From NCBI GenBank assembly GCA_014239505.1, contig JAAZYT010000095.1, positions 1 to 22,397 of the forward strand: a DNA stretch of 22,397 nucleotides, read 5' to 3'. This document shows positions 14,008-22,397 of this stretch, piece by piece. Origin of the DNA: Fidelibacterota bacterium (lineage in GTDB: Bacteria > Fidelibacterota > Marinisomatia > Marinisomatales > TCS55). How positions within the stretch are numbered: the stretch's first letter is position 1; each line of letters opens with the position of its first letter. Below the pieces are notes generated by a model. It made no database searches. It was not told the origin of the DNA and saw only the letters and a list, made by a program, of their open reading frames with translations. A program made the position numbers and the translations under genes.

Positions 14008-17000
14008 CTATATCTGTGCCATTCCCCAGGCGAAGACAACGCCAACAAAAGAAACAAGCAATGGCCAGCCCGTATTAATCATTTGCCTTGCGCTTGGGTC
14101 TTCAAAAACATGAATTTGAAATTCGTGTGAAGCAATCGCGCCTCTTTCATCCATAGCAACTATAATAATATCGTTTGGACCTCTCTGGTTTGGCCTTGGT
14201 TTCCACGACAACACGCCAGTTTTTCTATCAAAGCTAGAGTTTTTTGGAAGCTTTACAGCTTTGTATGCTATACGATCTTTGTTTAAATCTTCCGCCACGA
14301 CCCGATATTTGTAGTGGTGGCCGGTAAGGGCAACGGGCCGCGGCGTAGAGATTATATTTGGATTGATATTTACAAAAACTTTTCCATCTTGATTGTCATT
14401 GGTGTAGCCATCAGAAACTTGAAAAGAAAACAGGTTCTCATTTATTTGAGCAGCCTTTGGAATCCAAACAACCTTCCCTTTTTTACTAATTTGCATACCC
14501 TGAGGGCCTTTTAGTAGCGTAAACAGTAAATCAGCGTCTTTATTTTTATCTTCAACTTGGATATTATATTTAAAAACCTCCCCAACCATTGCACTTACGG
14601 GTGGATTTGACACAATAACAGGTTGATGGTTTACATAAATCTCAAAAGACTGTTCGTCTTTTGCATACCCATCTGAAACCAGAAAGGATACGGATTGCTT
14701 GTCGACTTGTTCTTGAGAGGGTGTCCATGAAATTATTCCAGAGTATTCATCAACCTCCATGCCGTCCGGAAACTCCAAAAGAGTATATTTTATACTGCTT
14801 AACCTTCTTGCTAAAATTCTAGGCGGACGGCCTTTGTTTCCTTGAAAAAACTCCCACAAAACATCTTTAATTGCAACCGTTCTATCGTCTAGTTCTTCAA
14901 TAACAATGTTTAATCTGTCGTTTTCCCAAAAGACAGAATGAACATATTTTTTTAAATTTAGGCGAGAAACCTCTAAAGAAAGACTGTCTGCTGGTTCACC
15001 CTCGGTCAAATAAACAGCAGTAGCCCCTAGCCAATCTGAAAGATAACGGTCAATGTTCTCAACGTAAATATCATCATTAATTTGAATAGAATAAATACGG
15101 TAGTTTTCTACAGGGCTAAGAGGAACAACCTCATCATATAAAAGCAAGGCTCCACGATTTAGATCAGACGTCATAACTTGATATTCATATTGATTTCCTA
15201 CCGCGCCTTGCATTGGAGGAATTGAAACGATATCAATCGGAGCATTTACAAAATAGGTTGACTCAATTAACTTTGAAGAGCGCCCATCGCTTACCTCTAT
15301 AATTAAATCTGAAAAATCAACGTTTTCTCGCGTCGGCTCCCAAACCACCATTCCACTATAAGGATCCATCCTCATACCTTTTGGCATTTCAATAGCAGTG
15401 TAAATTAAATTATCTTGATCGTTTGGGTCTTTTATCTTTAGCTGGAACCGATACTCTTCACCAAGGCTAATAACGTTCATTTTTAAAGGAGCAGACTCAA
15501 CAATTGGTGGATGGTTAACATACAGAGCAACCTCTTGTGAGTCGACTGCAATACCATGGCTAACGTTTACCATAAATTTTTGAGTGTCTATTTGAGTAAC
15601 TCCCGGGGTCCAGGTTACCAAGCCTGATTCGCTCATTGTCATTCCCTCTGGACCAAAAGATAAATCAAATTTTAATATATGTTCTAAATCTGGGCGCCAA
15701 ATATCCACTTTGTATTTATATTGCTTATCAATTTCGGCCTCTAAATTAGCCTCTGATAATATTTTTACACCAGCGCGAGCAAAAAGAGAGAAGCTTTGCG
15801 TTGTTCTGTCAAAACCGTCACTTGCAACAAGTCTTATCTCATAGACATCGACATGCGAAGAGTCTGTTTGCCAAGAAAGCGCACCGTCTTGGTTTATAAT
15901 CATTCCTTTTGGTTTGCTTTCAAGGTCTAGGTTGATAGAAGCATCAGGATTACGATCTAAAATTAAAGGTTTGTAATAAAAAAGATCTCCAGCAACAAAT
16001 TCAGTTCCAAAAGGCTCAGAAGAAATAACCGGAGGGTCATTAACGTAAAGCCAGAACCTCTCATCGTCTCCTTCAAGGCTTGGAATAACCTTGTAAGTAA
16101 TTAAAGAGTCTTGCTCTGAAGAGGTTGGAACAACCTCCTCTCCAAGTTTTCTTTCAACATGGTAAGACAGTTTATATGCGCCAAGCTGCGCCGCATCTGG
16201 AACCCAGCGAATTGAGCGAGAATCATAATGAAAAAACATTCCCTGGGGAGGGGGCTGAAGCCAGCGAAAACTATAGAACTCTTTTTTTTCTTCTTCAGGT
16301 AGCGTGTAGGCAAAGGCTTGATTAACGGTAAGCACATGTTTTGGTAAAAGACCGCTTGGTAAAGGCTGACCCATCGTTTCTAGTGGTTTGGGAACCTTCG
16401 GAAGAAGAATCTCTTCTTTTTCTATTAATGGAAAGACATCCAAAACATCTTCTTGCTCTGCATCAACATCTGCGATCACGGGCCTCTCAGGCTCGGGACC
16501 AAAGCCCAACTCAGCAATAAAAACTGTGGCTTCATATCCATTCCAACCTGCAGCAACGACCTGACCAGTATATATCCCAAAGGAAGTAATTGGGAGCGCA
16601 GAAAAAATCTGCGCACCAGACCCCCCCTGATCTTCAAGCGTAAAATATTCAGATATTTCGGAAAACCCCTCGACACCCCCATAGTTAAGAGAAAGAATAT
16701 TCATATCACCAGAAACCAAAAGTATGTCATCGTGGGAGTCTTGATTAAAATCTGATATTTTAATAGTAGAGAGAGGGCCACCTTCAACAGGGAGCTTTTC
16801 TATAGATAGAAAATCCTCAAACAAAGACAATGAAATAATGTCCCCATTATAAAAGGGTAAAAGCAAATCTTCAACACCGTCTTTATCCCAATCTGATTTT
16901 GAAATTCCAGTAGAAATTAATCCATCAAGCCCAGGTATGGGAGTCTCCTGGCTATTTCCCATTACAAGCTCTCCGCCTAAATTATAAAAAGGCTGTGTTC

Positions 17001-17685
17001 TTAGAATTTCACCCTCTGGAGAGAGCGCAACCACCTCGTCATATCCGTCACGATTCCAATCGGTAGAGGCAACATAGATGGCACCAATGCCAGAGCGCAT
17101 ACCATTAAGCTTTAATGTTTGAACAACGCGCCAATCACCATCGTCATTAAGGTCTAATATTATAATTTCTCTAAGAGGACTTCCAAGCGACACGGCAAGC
17201 TCTTGATCCATATCTCCATCATAATCCATTAAACTAAAATTATGACCACGAATAAAATTGCGACCACCAGAAAGATTTAAAACGCTTCCAGCTTCTTCAT
17301 TGAACTTTTCACCATCCCACGAATAGTAAAAAGCGATGGGTTGTAGCAATTCATTTTGTCCAGGTTCTGCAAAATTCGAGACGGTTATTAGTTCTGGAAC
17401 GCCATCTCCATTGAGATCGCCAAGTTCAACATCAACAAAATTTCCAAGTAGCCCATCTGGCGCTCGAAGTTCCCAATTCATTTGTTGATACCCATCATCA
17501 TTTAATTCATAATAACGAATAACGGAAAGGTTGTTATTGTTTAAAGACCCATGTTCAACAGTTGCAAATTCTTGGAGTCCGTCTCCATCTAGATCATAAG
17601 TTCCTTCCATGTGCATTATTCTCAACCCCTGTGAAAAAACAGAAGAAAAGAAGAGTGCGAAGATATAGAGTGTTCTATAGTTCAC
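14008..17685 (-). CDS. Large secreted FG-GAP plus Ig/cadherin-like repeat protein with C-terminal membrane helix
   Basis: A 1225-aa protein of unknown role. A signal peptide (about 1-18, ending SVFSQG) precedes an FG-GAP/VCBS-like region (about 25-390). That region has repeated acidic Ca-binding-type loops such as DLDGDGLQE, DLNGDGVPE and DWDKDGVED, likely folding as a beta-propeller. About seven He_PIG/cadherin-like modules follow (about 460-547, 551-637, 638-722, 725-813, 817-1018, 1022-1105, 1107-1194). Each has a P.GM....G...W.P core and mostly a VSDG strand and a VN.PP linker. Module five holds an insert of roughly 115 residues. Residues about 1206-1222 form a hydrophobic helix at the extreme C-terminus. 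The GTG start (17685-17683) overlaps the upstream TGA stop (GTGA). It is probably a cell-surface or envelope adhesion/structural protein; the function is inferred only from architecture. Confidence 0.9.
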   Translation of the reverse strand: MNYRTLYIFALFFSSVFSQGLRIMHMEGTYDLDGDGLQEFATVEHGSLNNNNLSVIRYYELNDDGYQQMNWELRAPDGLLGNFVDVELGDLNGDGVPELITVSNFAEPGQNELLQPIAFYYSWDGEKFNEEAGSVLNLSGGRNFIRGHNFSLMDYDGDMDQELAVSLGSPLREIIILDLNDDGDWRVVQTLKLNGMRSGIGAIYVASTDWNRDGYDEVVALSPEGEILRTQPFYNLGGELVMGNSQETPIPGLDGLISTGISKSDWDKDGVEDLLLPFYNGDIISLSLFEDFLSIEKLPVEGGPLSTIKISDFNQDSHDDILLVSGDMNILSLNYGGVEGFSEISEYFTLEDQGGSGAQIFSALPITSFGIYTGQVVAAGWNGYEATVFIAELGFGPEPERPVIADVDAEQEDVLDVFPLIEKEEILLPKVPKPLETMGQPLPSGLLPKHVLTVNQAFAYTLPEEEKKEFYSFRWLQPPPQGMFFHYDSRSIRWVPDAAQLGAYKLSYHVERKLGEEVVPTSSEQDSLITYKVIPSLEGDDERFWLYVNDPPVISSEPFGTEFVAGDLFYYKPLILDRNPDASINLDLESKPKGMIINQDGALSWQTDSSHVDVYEIRLVASDGFDRTTQSFSLFARAGVKILSEANLEAEIDKQYKYKVDIWRPDLEHILKFDLSFGPEGMTMSESGLVTWTPGVTQIDTQKFMVNVSHGIAVDSQEVALYVNHPPIVESAPLKMNVISLGEEYRFQLKIKDPNDQDNLIYTAIEMPKGMRMDPYSGMVVWEPTRENVDFSDLIIEVSDGRSSKLIESTYFVNAPIDIVSIPPMQGAVGNQYEYQVMTSDLNRGALLLYDEVVPLSPVENYRIYSIQINDDIYVENIDRYLSDWLGATAVYLTEGEPADSLSLEVSRLNLKKYVHSVFWENDRLNIVIEELDDRTVAIKDVLWEFFQGNKGRPPRILARRLSSIKYTLLEFPDGMEVDEYSGIISWTPSQEQVDKQSVSFLVSDGYAKDEQSFEIYVNHQPVIVSNPPVSAMVGEVFKYNIQVEDKNKDADLLFTLLKGPQGMQISKKGKVVWIPKAAQINENLFSFQVSDGYTNDNQDGKVFVNINPNIISTPRPVALTGHHYKYRVVAEDLNKDRIAYKAVKLPKNSSFDRKTGVLSWKPRPNQRGPNDIIIVAMDERGAIASHEFQIHVFEDPSARQMINTGWPLLVSFVGVVFAWGMAQI

Positions 17686-19895
17686 TTTGTACTGTCAGGC
17701 AAAACTAAAGGTGTCGTGTTTGTTGAACTGTCAGGAACAACCTGTAATATAGTTGGCTCAACAGACAAGGTGTCTGGCTGGGAGGCCGCCTTCACAGAGC
17801 CACCAAGGGAAAGGCTGTCGCTTGTAACGCTATCAGGCAAAACTTTTTGAGCTGTTTTTGATATAATTTTTGCAGGAGAATAAAAGGAACGAAAACTGGC
17901 CTGAGCTTTTAAAGTATCAGGTATAGAGTCAGCGTGAAAAACCAACGTATCGCGACTTACAGAGCTCATCCAAGCACTAATGTTTCTTGGGATAAAGGAA
18001 GATTCAAAATCAATCTCCGTTAGTGTTTTATGAGACCCATTTTCTTTTACACTAATATCACCCCGAATAGCATGCGGCTTGCCACCAAAATAGGAGATGG
18101 AGATATCATGTTGCTGGTCAAAAAGTGGAGACGAAAGAGAAATCAACCCCGAAACATCACCAATAGAAGAAAAGAGAGAGACGTCGCTATGAGTATCTGC
18201 AGAATCAAGCCCCATATTTAAAGGAAAGCCTTCAAAAAAATATTCGGGAAACTTATAGAGCTTTGAATCCCAACCTTCGGGGTCAAAAGACTGTGACAAA
18301 GAATCATGCGTTGGAGAAAGCGATGCATAAAATATATTATTTGATAAGTCGTGTATGATTGAAAGCGTAATCATGGAGTCAGGTTTTTGAGATGAAGATT
18401 TAAAATTAAAAGTTCCTGCCTTATCTTGTTTTATCCAGCTCAAATTAGCGCCGACACCAACTGTGATTATTCCATTTGAATTAACGGTTGTGGCGCTAAA
18501 GGGAGTTTCGCCATCAAAAGAAAAACGATCTGATTCATTAATATCTTTAGTTGAAATTTCAACACGATGAAAGCGCGGCGGGATAAGCACAAATGGTTCA
18601 GGCGGCTTAATGGTATCCCCAATAAGCACAACCATGGAAGAATCCCTGTTTTGCAACACAGGATATATGTGATGGGTGTCCCCAAAGTCATCTTGCCCGC
18701 TTCTAAGCTCTTCATTTAAGCGGACTTCAAGATAATAAGAAAGATCAACAACTCCAATGTGCTCTCTTTTGGGGATCCATTCAATTTTAAAATCAAGCGG
18801 ATTAAATCGCATGCCAGAAGGAGGAGTTGCAGACCATTTAAAACTATAAAATTCACCAATAGAGCCAGGTAAAACAAAAAGGCTTAAGCTATCACCCAAC
18901 ATCAAAGTATCGGACACTAATATTATTAAAGAGTCGTCAACCGTTGAAGGATCAACTCCAAGAGGCTGGCTGTAAAGGCCGCTTTCTATGCGGCTTATGA
19001 TTGCATTATTTATCTCATCTTCGCCAGCAGCGGCTTTCATTCCAAAAAGTCCGGACTCACTTAACTTGCTTTCTGTAAATGTTATTCCACTATCAGTTAA
19101 GGCTAAGGAATATACTTCACCCGTGGCAAAAGGAATTAAAAGCTCCTGGTTTCCATCACTGTTTTCATCAAACGGTTGAATGTCTGGACCGGAGATTACG
19201 CGTGCCCCATTTAGGGGCAAAATGTCTGAATTAATATTTTGGTTAATGTCTGATAAAGAAAACACACTAGCCTTGAGAATGTTTCCCTCGGGGCTAATAA
19301 GAGCGGCATAACCATCGCCCTTAACTTTAAACATTCCAACATAAACGGGTCCATAGCCATTAGAGATTAGAGGCGCGGTGTTAAATTGCGAGTTAGACTT
19401 AAGAAGGTCTCCTTCTTTTAGTTCCAAAGAAAAAACAGTTGAACTGCGATCTGGAGTAGAAAATGCCGCAGAAAAAATATTTGCAAAAGAAGCAAGATTG
19501 GAGGGGCGAATCAAATCAAGGGGGTCGTCCTCATTTTTTAACGATTGCTTGTTTTGAGTGAAGCCTTTTCCGTTCCACTCAAAAACAACAAGCCAATTAT
19601 TCAGAGAATTCCCTTTTTGCGCAACAATTAGCTCTTCTACGTTATCTCCATTTAAATCTGCAAATTTAATATCAACAATCAACTCTTCGTTCTTAGGAGT
19701 ATAACGCCAAAGAGAGCTATGCGTACCATCTTCATTAAGCTCAACAAGCTCAAGGGGCGCCACAAGGCCGTTGAGTTTAAAAATTTCACTTTTTCCATTA
19801 TGATTAAAGTCAAACGTGCCAAAAACGTGAAGGTCTTTTGCAAGAATAAAACCAAAGCATAAAACGAATAAACGAATAGGCAGCCTATATGACAA
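17682..19895 (-). CDS. Secreted FG-GAP/Ig-like protein, paralogue of the downstream 1225-aa protein
   Basis: A 737-aa protein of unknown function. The start is TTG (19895-19893), with an AGG about 8 nt upstream; an in-frame stop lies four codons before it and no ATG/GTG fits. A signal peptide covers about residues 1-19. An FG-GAP-like N-terminal region (about 22-300) has loops such as DLNGDNVEE and DENSDGNQE, but several acidic positions are degraded. Residues about 339-427 resemble residues 459-547 of the downstream protein (GEFYSFKW..TPPSGM versus KEFYSFRW..PPPQGM). The remainder is beta-rich and unrecognised. The last about 50 residues are low-complexity, with four PDS/PDT motifs. Its stop overlaps the next start by 4 nt, so both proteins are probably made together. 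Confidence 0.87.
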   Translation of the reverse strand: MSYRLPIRLFVLCFGFILAKDLHVFGTFDFNHNGKSEIFKLNGLVAPLELVELNEDGTHSSLWRYTPKNEELIVDIKFADLNGDNVEELIVAQKGNSLNNWLVVFEWNGKGFTQNKQSLKNEDDPLDLIRPSNLASFANIFSAAFSTPDRSSTVFSLELKEGDLLKSNSQFNTAPLISNGYGPVYVGMFKVKGDGYAALISPEGNILKASVFSLSDINQNINSDILPLNGARVISGPDIQPFDENSDGNQELLIPFATGEVYSLALTDSGITFTESKLSESGLFGMKAAAGEDEINNAIISRIESGLYSQPLGVDPSTVDDSLIILVSDTLMLGDSLSLFVLPGSIGEFYSFKWSATPPSGMRFNPLDFKIEWIPKREHIGVVDLSYYLEVRLNEELRSGQDDFGDTHHIYPVLQNRDSSMVVLIGDTIKPPEPFVLIPPRFHRVEISTKDINESDRFSFDGETPFSATTVNSNGIITVGVGANLSWIKQDKAGTFNFKSSSQKPDSMITLSIIHDLSNNIFYASLSPTHDSLSQSFDPEGWDSKLYKFPEYFFEGFPLNMGLDSADTHSDVSLFSSIGDVSGLISLSSPLFDQQHDISISYFGGKPHAIRGDISVKENGSHKTLTEIDFESSFIPRNISAWMSSVSRDTLVFHADSIPDTLKAQASFRSFYSPAKIISKTAQKVLPDSVTSDSLSLGGSVKAASQPDTLSVEPTILQVVPDSSTNTTPLVLPDSTK

Positions 19896-19941
19896 CAGGT
19901 TCGCCTAACACACTAAATGTGGTAAAATAACTTGATGATCT

Positions 19942-19950
19942 TGATATAAT
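19942..19950 (+). promoter_or_regulatory. Extended -10 promoter candidate (TGATATAAT)
   Basis: TGATATAAT is a perfect extended -10 element (TGnTATAAT). No good -35 hexamer is seen, which such promoters can tolerate. Transcription would start near 19957 and give a leader of about 157 nt before the ATG at 20114. Confidence 0.4.
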
Positions 19951-20020
19951 ACGAATACCCTTACCTAGAGGTTCGTTCAAATATAGGTGTTCACCGTCAA
20001 ATATATCAAGCGAAACACCT

Positions 20021-20043
20021 TAAATTTTCATTATCAAAATTTA
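20021..20043. repeat. AT-rich inverted repeat in the 20114 gene leader
   Basis: TAAATTTT (20021-20028) and AAAATTTA (20036-20043) are perfect reverse complements separated by 7 nt. It could be an operator or a weak RNA hairpin; all arm pairs are A/T, so RNA stability would be low. It is not followed by a U-tract, so it is not a typical terminator. Confidence 0.35.
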
Positions 20044-20113
20044 GAATTATCATTTCGATTTACAAGCATCCTGAATAAATTAACAGCTTATTGCTTAGCG
20101 TCTATTTAACTTT

Positions 20114-21082
20114 ATGAAAAAAACACTACTAATATTTATTTTTGCTAACGCTCTGAGTTTTTCACAAGGGAATATTTATCCTACGGAAACAAACTATGGT
20201 GGTGGCATTGGATTCAGCTCAATGTATATGGTTTTAGATTCAATTCCAGGGCAATCTATTTTAAACAGTCTTGGTTTTGATACCGACGAGTTAGGCACGA
20301 AACCGCTTGTGTTTTTTGGCGGAGAAGGATTTGCACAAATGTCGGGTCCTTGGAGGCTTGGTGGTTATGCGGGAATAGGCACTCAACCAGTAAGTAACGT
20401 GTACGATATAAAAACTTATGAAGAAAAAAACGATATAGCGGGCTATCAAAAAGACAACATTGACGAAACCAGCTCGCTAAAACAGCTGACGGATAGACTT
20501 ACGATTAATGCAAGAATAAATTTTTTAATGGGTGCGATGACTGTTGAATATGTAATTCCGATTTATAGAGACCTAGAGGTAACGACGGGTGCCCTAATGG
20601 GTGTGGGGGGATACTCTCTTGCAATTGATCAACATGTAAAAGTGAGATCATATGCAGACATTGGAAAACAGTCTCGTTTAGAAGATGGTATTTCTAAAAA
20701 CCTTCACCATGCTTATTATGACAGAGAAGACAAAACAGTTTATGTAGATATTAATAAGAATGATAAGAGCTATGATGATTTCATTAAATTTTTTGAAGAC
20801 CATACGCTACCAGACCCAAACGAAACCAAGGCTAAGTATCGTGAAATGAACCTCGCTGGGTCTATGACCGAAATGAGTGGAACTTTTTTTAACTTTCAAC
20901 CATATGTTGCAGTGAAGTGGCAGTTTTTAGATCGAATGGGACTAAGAATAAGCGCAGGTTTTAATAAAGGTTTAATTGGTGAAGGTAAAATGAAATTAAA
21001 TGGGCATATGCCCATTGGAGATTCTTCAAAGTCATCTTTACACGGATTCACTGTTAGAACCGTTTTGTATTTTGGTTTATAA
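20114..21082 (+). CDS. Probable outer-membrane beta-barrel protein
   Basis: A 322-aa protein with an N-terminal signal peptide (about 1-18, ending LSFSQG). It shows alternating hydrophobic/aromatic strands rich in Gly and Tyr, such as PWRLGGYAGIG, GGYSLAI and PYVAVKWQF. The last strand, FTVRTVLYFGL, runs to the C-terminus as in outer-membrane barrels. A charged segment (about 190-250) rich in D, K and E probably forms a loop. No specific family is recognised. The ATG at 20114 has no Shine-Dalgarno sequence. The following protease gene starts 11 nt after its stop, so the two are likely co-transcribed. Confidence 0.82.
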   Translation: MKKTLLIFIFANALSFSQGNIYPTETNYGGGIGFSSMYMVLDSIPGQSILNSLGFDTDELGTKPLVFFGGEGFAQMSGPWRLGGYAGIGTQPVSNVYDIKTYEEKNDIAGYQKDNIDETSSLKQLTDRLTINARINFLMGAMTVEYVIPIYRDLEVTTGALMGVGGYSLAIDQHVKVRSYADIGKQSRLEDGISKNLHHAYYDREDKTVYVDINKNDKSYDDFIKFFEDHTLPDPNETKAKYREMNLAGSMTEMSGTFFNFQPYVAVKWQFLDRMGLRISAGFNKGLIGEGKMKLNGHMPIGDSSKSSLHGFTVRTVLYFGL

Positions 21083-21093
21083 TTTATTATTAA

Positions 21094-22397
21094 ATGAAAA
21101 AAAAATTCTTTCGAAATAATCTTTCTTTATTTACAGGCCTTCTAATGGGCCTTATGATTGCAGTCCCGCTAACGCAGCTAACGTCAAAGCAAAACAATGC
21201 ATATTCCATAATTGAAAGCAAGTTCAAAGTAATGAACCAAATGCTTTATTATGTAAATCAATTATATTACAAAGACGTTGATATGGAAAGCCTCCTCGAT
21301 GGAGCTTTAAGTGGAATAATGGAACAATTAGACCCACACTCCATTTTTATTTCTGCAAAAGATCAAAAAAACATTGATGAAATGTTTAAGGGGGAATTTC
21401 AAGGGATTGGTGTAGAGTTTGATATCTTAAACGGATATATAACGGTTATTGCTCCTGTTGTGGGTGGCCCCTCTGAAAAAGCTGGAATCCAATCTGGGGA
21501 TTGGATTACAGAAATTGACGGGGTAAGCGCTAAAGGGATTGAGCGGGATGAGGTTTATAAAAAACTGCGTGGTAAAAAAGGAACAAGAGTAGACCTGAAA
21601 ATTGGACGAGTGGGAACCAGCCCCTTTGATGTAACAATAATTCGTGACGACATTCCTCTTTATAGTGTTCGAGCAAGTACAATGCTTGATAAAAACACAG
21701 GATATGCATGGCTAACGCGATTTTCAACTAAATCTGGCAAAGAAATGCGACTAGCCGTAAACAAATTACTAGATCAAGGCATGACAAGAATGATTCTTGA
21801 CCTCAGAAATAATGGTGGTGGAATATTAGAACAGGCCGCCGACGTTGCCAATTTATTTATAGCAAAAAAAGACACCTTAGTATATACTAAAGGTAAAAGC
21901 AAACAAACTGAACAAGCCTTTATCGCTTCACCCAGAAAAGGAAAAGAGGGCTTCTCCCTTATTGTTTTGATTAACAGGGGCTCTGCTAGTGGAAGTGAAA
22001 TAGTTGCCGGAGCGATTCAAGACTTAGACCGTGGTTTAGTTGTCGGAGAGACCAGCTTTGGAAAGGGCCTTGTTCAAAGACAGATTGGACTAAGTGATGG
22101 GTCAGCCGTCCGTGTAACAATTGCTCAATATTATACACCAAGCGGAAGACTAATTCAGCGCCCGTTTGACAGCTCGGACCCAGAACTATATTATCGAGAG
22201 CTATATGAAGAAGATCGAGAATCAAAAATTGATTCATTGAAAAAACTACGGCCACCATTTCAAACGCGAAACGGTCGTGTTGTTTATGGCGGCGGCGGGA
22301 TTACGCCAGACGTTTACATTCCTTGGGAGCTAGAGATTTCTGAGTTTACGCGAAAAATAATGTCTCATCCTAAACGGTTAATGTTTAACTGGAGCAC
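21094..22397 (+). CDS. S41-family C-terminal processing protease, C-terminus cut by the window edge
   Basis: A periplasmic or membrane-anchored serine protease of the CtpA/Prc family. 434 complete codons are present and the frame runs off the right edge. An N-terminal signal-anchor (about 8-29) is followed by a helical segment, with the DPHSIF motif (about 85-90). A PDZ domain (about 95-170) includes the GGPSEKAG block. The catalytic S41 core has DLRNNGGG, then GSASGSEI with nucleophile Ser299 and FGKG with general-base Lys324. The Ser-to-Lys spacing of 25 is the same as in E. coli Prc. The TPSGRLIQRP block and the GGGGITPD segment follow. The start at 21094 has no Shine-Dalgarno sequence and lies 11 nt after the barrel-protein gene. 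Confidence 0.95.
   Translation, partial: MKKKFFRNNLSLFTGLLMGLMIAVPLTQLTSKQNNAYSIIESKFKVMNQMLYYVNQLYYKDVDMESLLDGALSGIMEQLDPHSIFISAKDQKNIDEMFKGEFQGIGVEFDILNGYITVIAPVVGGPSEKAGIQSGDWITEIDGVSAKGIERDEVYKKLRGKKGTRVDLKIGRVGTSPFDVTIIRDDIPLYSVRASTMLDKNTGYAWLTRFSTKSGKEMRLAVNKLLDQGMTRMILDLRNNGGGILEQAADVANLFIAKKDTLVYTKGKSKQTEQAFIASPRKGKEGFSLIVLINRGSASGSEIVAGAIQDLDRGLVVGETSFGKGLVQRQIGLSDGSAVRVTIAQYYTPSGRLIQRPFDSSDPELYYRELYEEDRESKIDSLKKLRPPFQTRNGRVVYGGGGITPDVYIPWELEISEFTRKIMSHPKRLMFNWS

Larger units (their letters stand above)
19896..20113. other. Divergent intergenic region between the surface-protein pair and the barrel protein gene
   Basis: This 218-bp AT-rich stretch is the longest gene-free segment in the window. 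It holds a perfect extended -10 element toward the right and an 8-bp-arm inverted repeat. No clear promoter for the leftward pair, tRNA or small ORF was found. Confidence 0.6.

Overview
The window looks like the origin-proximal region of an AT-rich Gram-negative bacterial chromosome. Several things point to the FCB side of the tree, and the style of the surface proteins suggests Candidatus Neomarinimicrobiota (SAR406) or a relative. These are the lipid A genes, secreted proteins with FG-GAP and putative-Ig repeats, weak or absent Shine-Dalgarno sequences at many starts, and frequent GTG/TTG starts. The phylum is inference; the Gram-negative assignment is firm (lpxB, lpxK, an outer-membrane-type protein).

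Left part (1-7341, all minus strand): a tightly packed operon reads away from the dnaA intergenic region, in the order rpmH, yidD, yidC, mnmE, mnmG, mfd. The mfd gene runs off the left edge. Genes overlap by 1-8 nt or are separated by 6 nt. The usual rnpA gene between rpmH and yidD is absent. The most striking signal is two 14-bp perfect palindromes, GTTTCACGTGAAAC, which is the ParB-binding parS core. One lies at the mnmE/mnmG junction and one at the mnmG/mfd junction. In both, an identical 16-nt block supplies the upstream stop codon (TAG), a 6-nt spacer and the GTG start of the next gene, so a chromosome-segregation site doubles as the translation stop/start signal. No parA, parB or rsmG is in the window.

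Origin (7342-7521): a 180-bp AT-rich divergent intergenic region separates rpmH and dnaA. It carries a plausible dnaA promoter and two DnaA-box-like sites 11 bp apart just before the dnaA start. Gene orientation flips here, as expected at oriC. dnaA is not followed by dnaN. Instead a convergent gene encodes a four-helix membrane protein with an acidic, tyrosine-rich tail.

Middle (9603-14003, plus strand): a lipid A operon in the order Gfo/Idh/MocA oxidoreductase, ICMT-like membrane methyltransferase, lpxB, DUF374-type acyltransferase, lpxK. The first two genes suggest a modified lipid A: a GnnA-like 3-amino sugar step and an LmtA-like phosphate methylation. This is a testable inference.

Right part: a minus-strand pair of overlapping, distantly paralogous secreted proteins (737 and 1225 aa), each with an N-terminal FG-GAP/VCBS-like region. 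The larger has about seven Ig/cadherin-like repeats, one interrupted by an inserted segment, and ends in a transmembrane helix. Beyond a 218-bp divergent intergenic region, the plus strand encodes a probable outer-membrane beta-barrel protein and an S41 C-terminal processing protease that is cut by the right edge. No tRNA, rRNA, CRISPR array, insertion sequence or phage gene was seen, and no gene-free stretch exceeds 300 bases.
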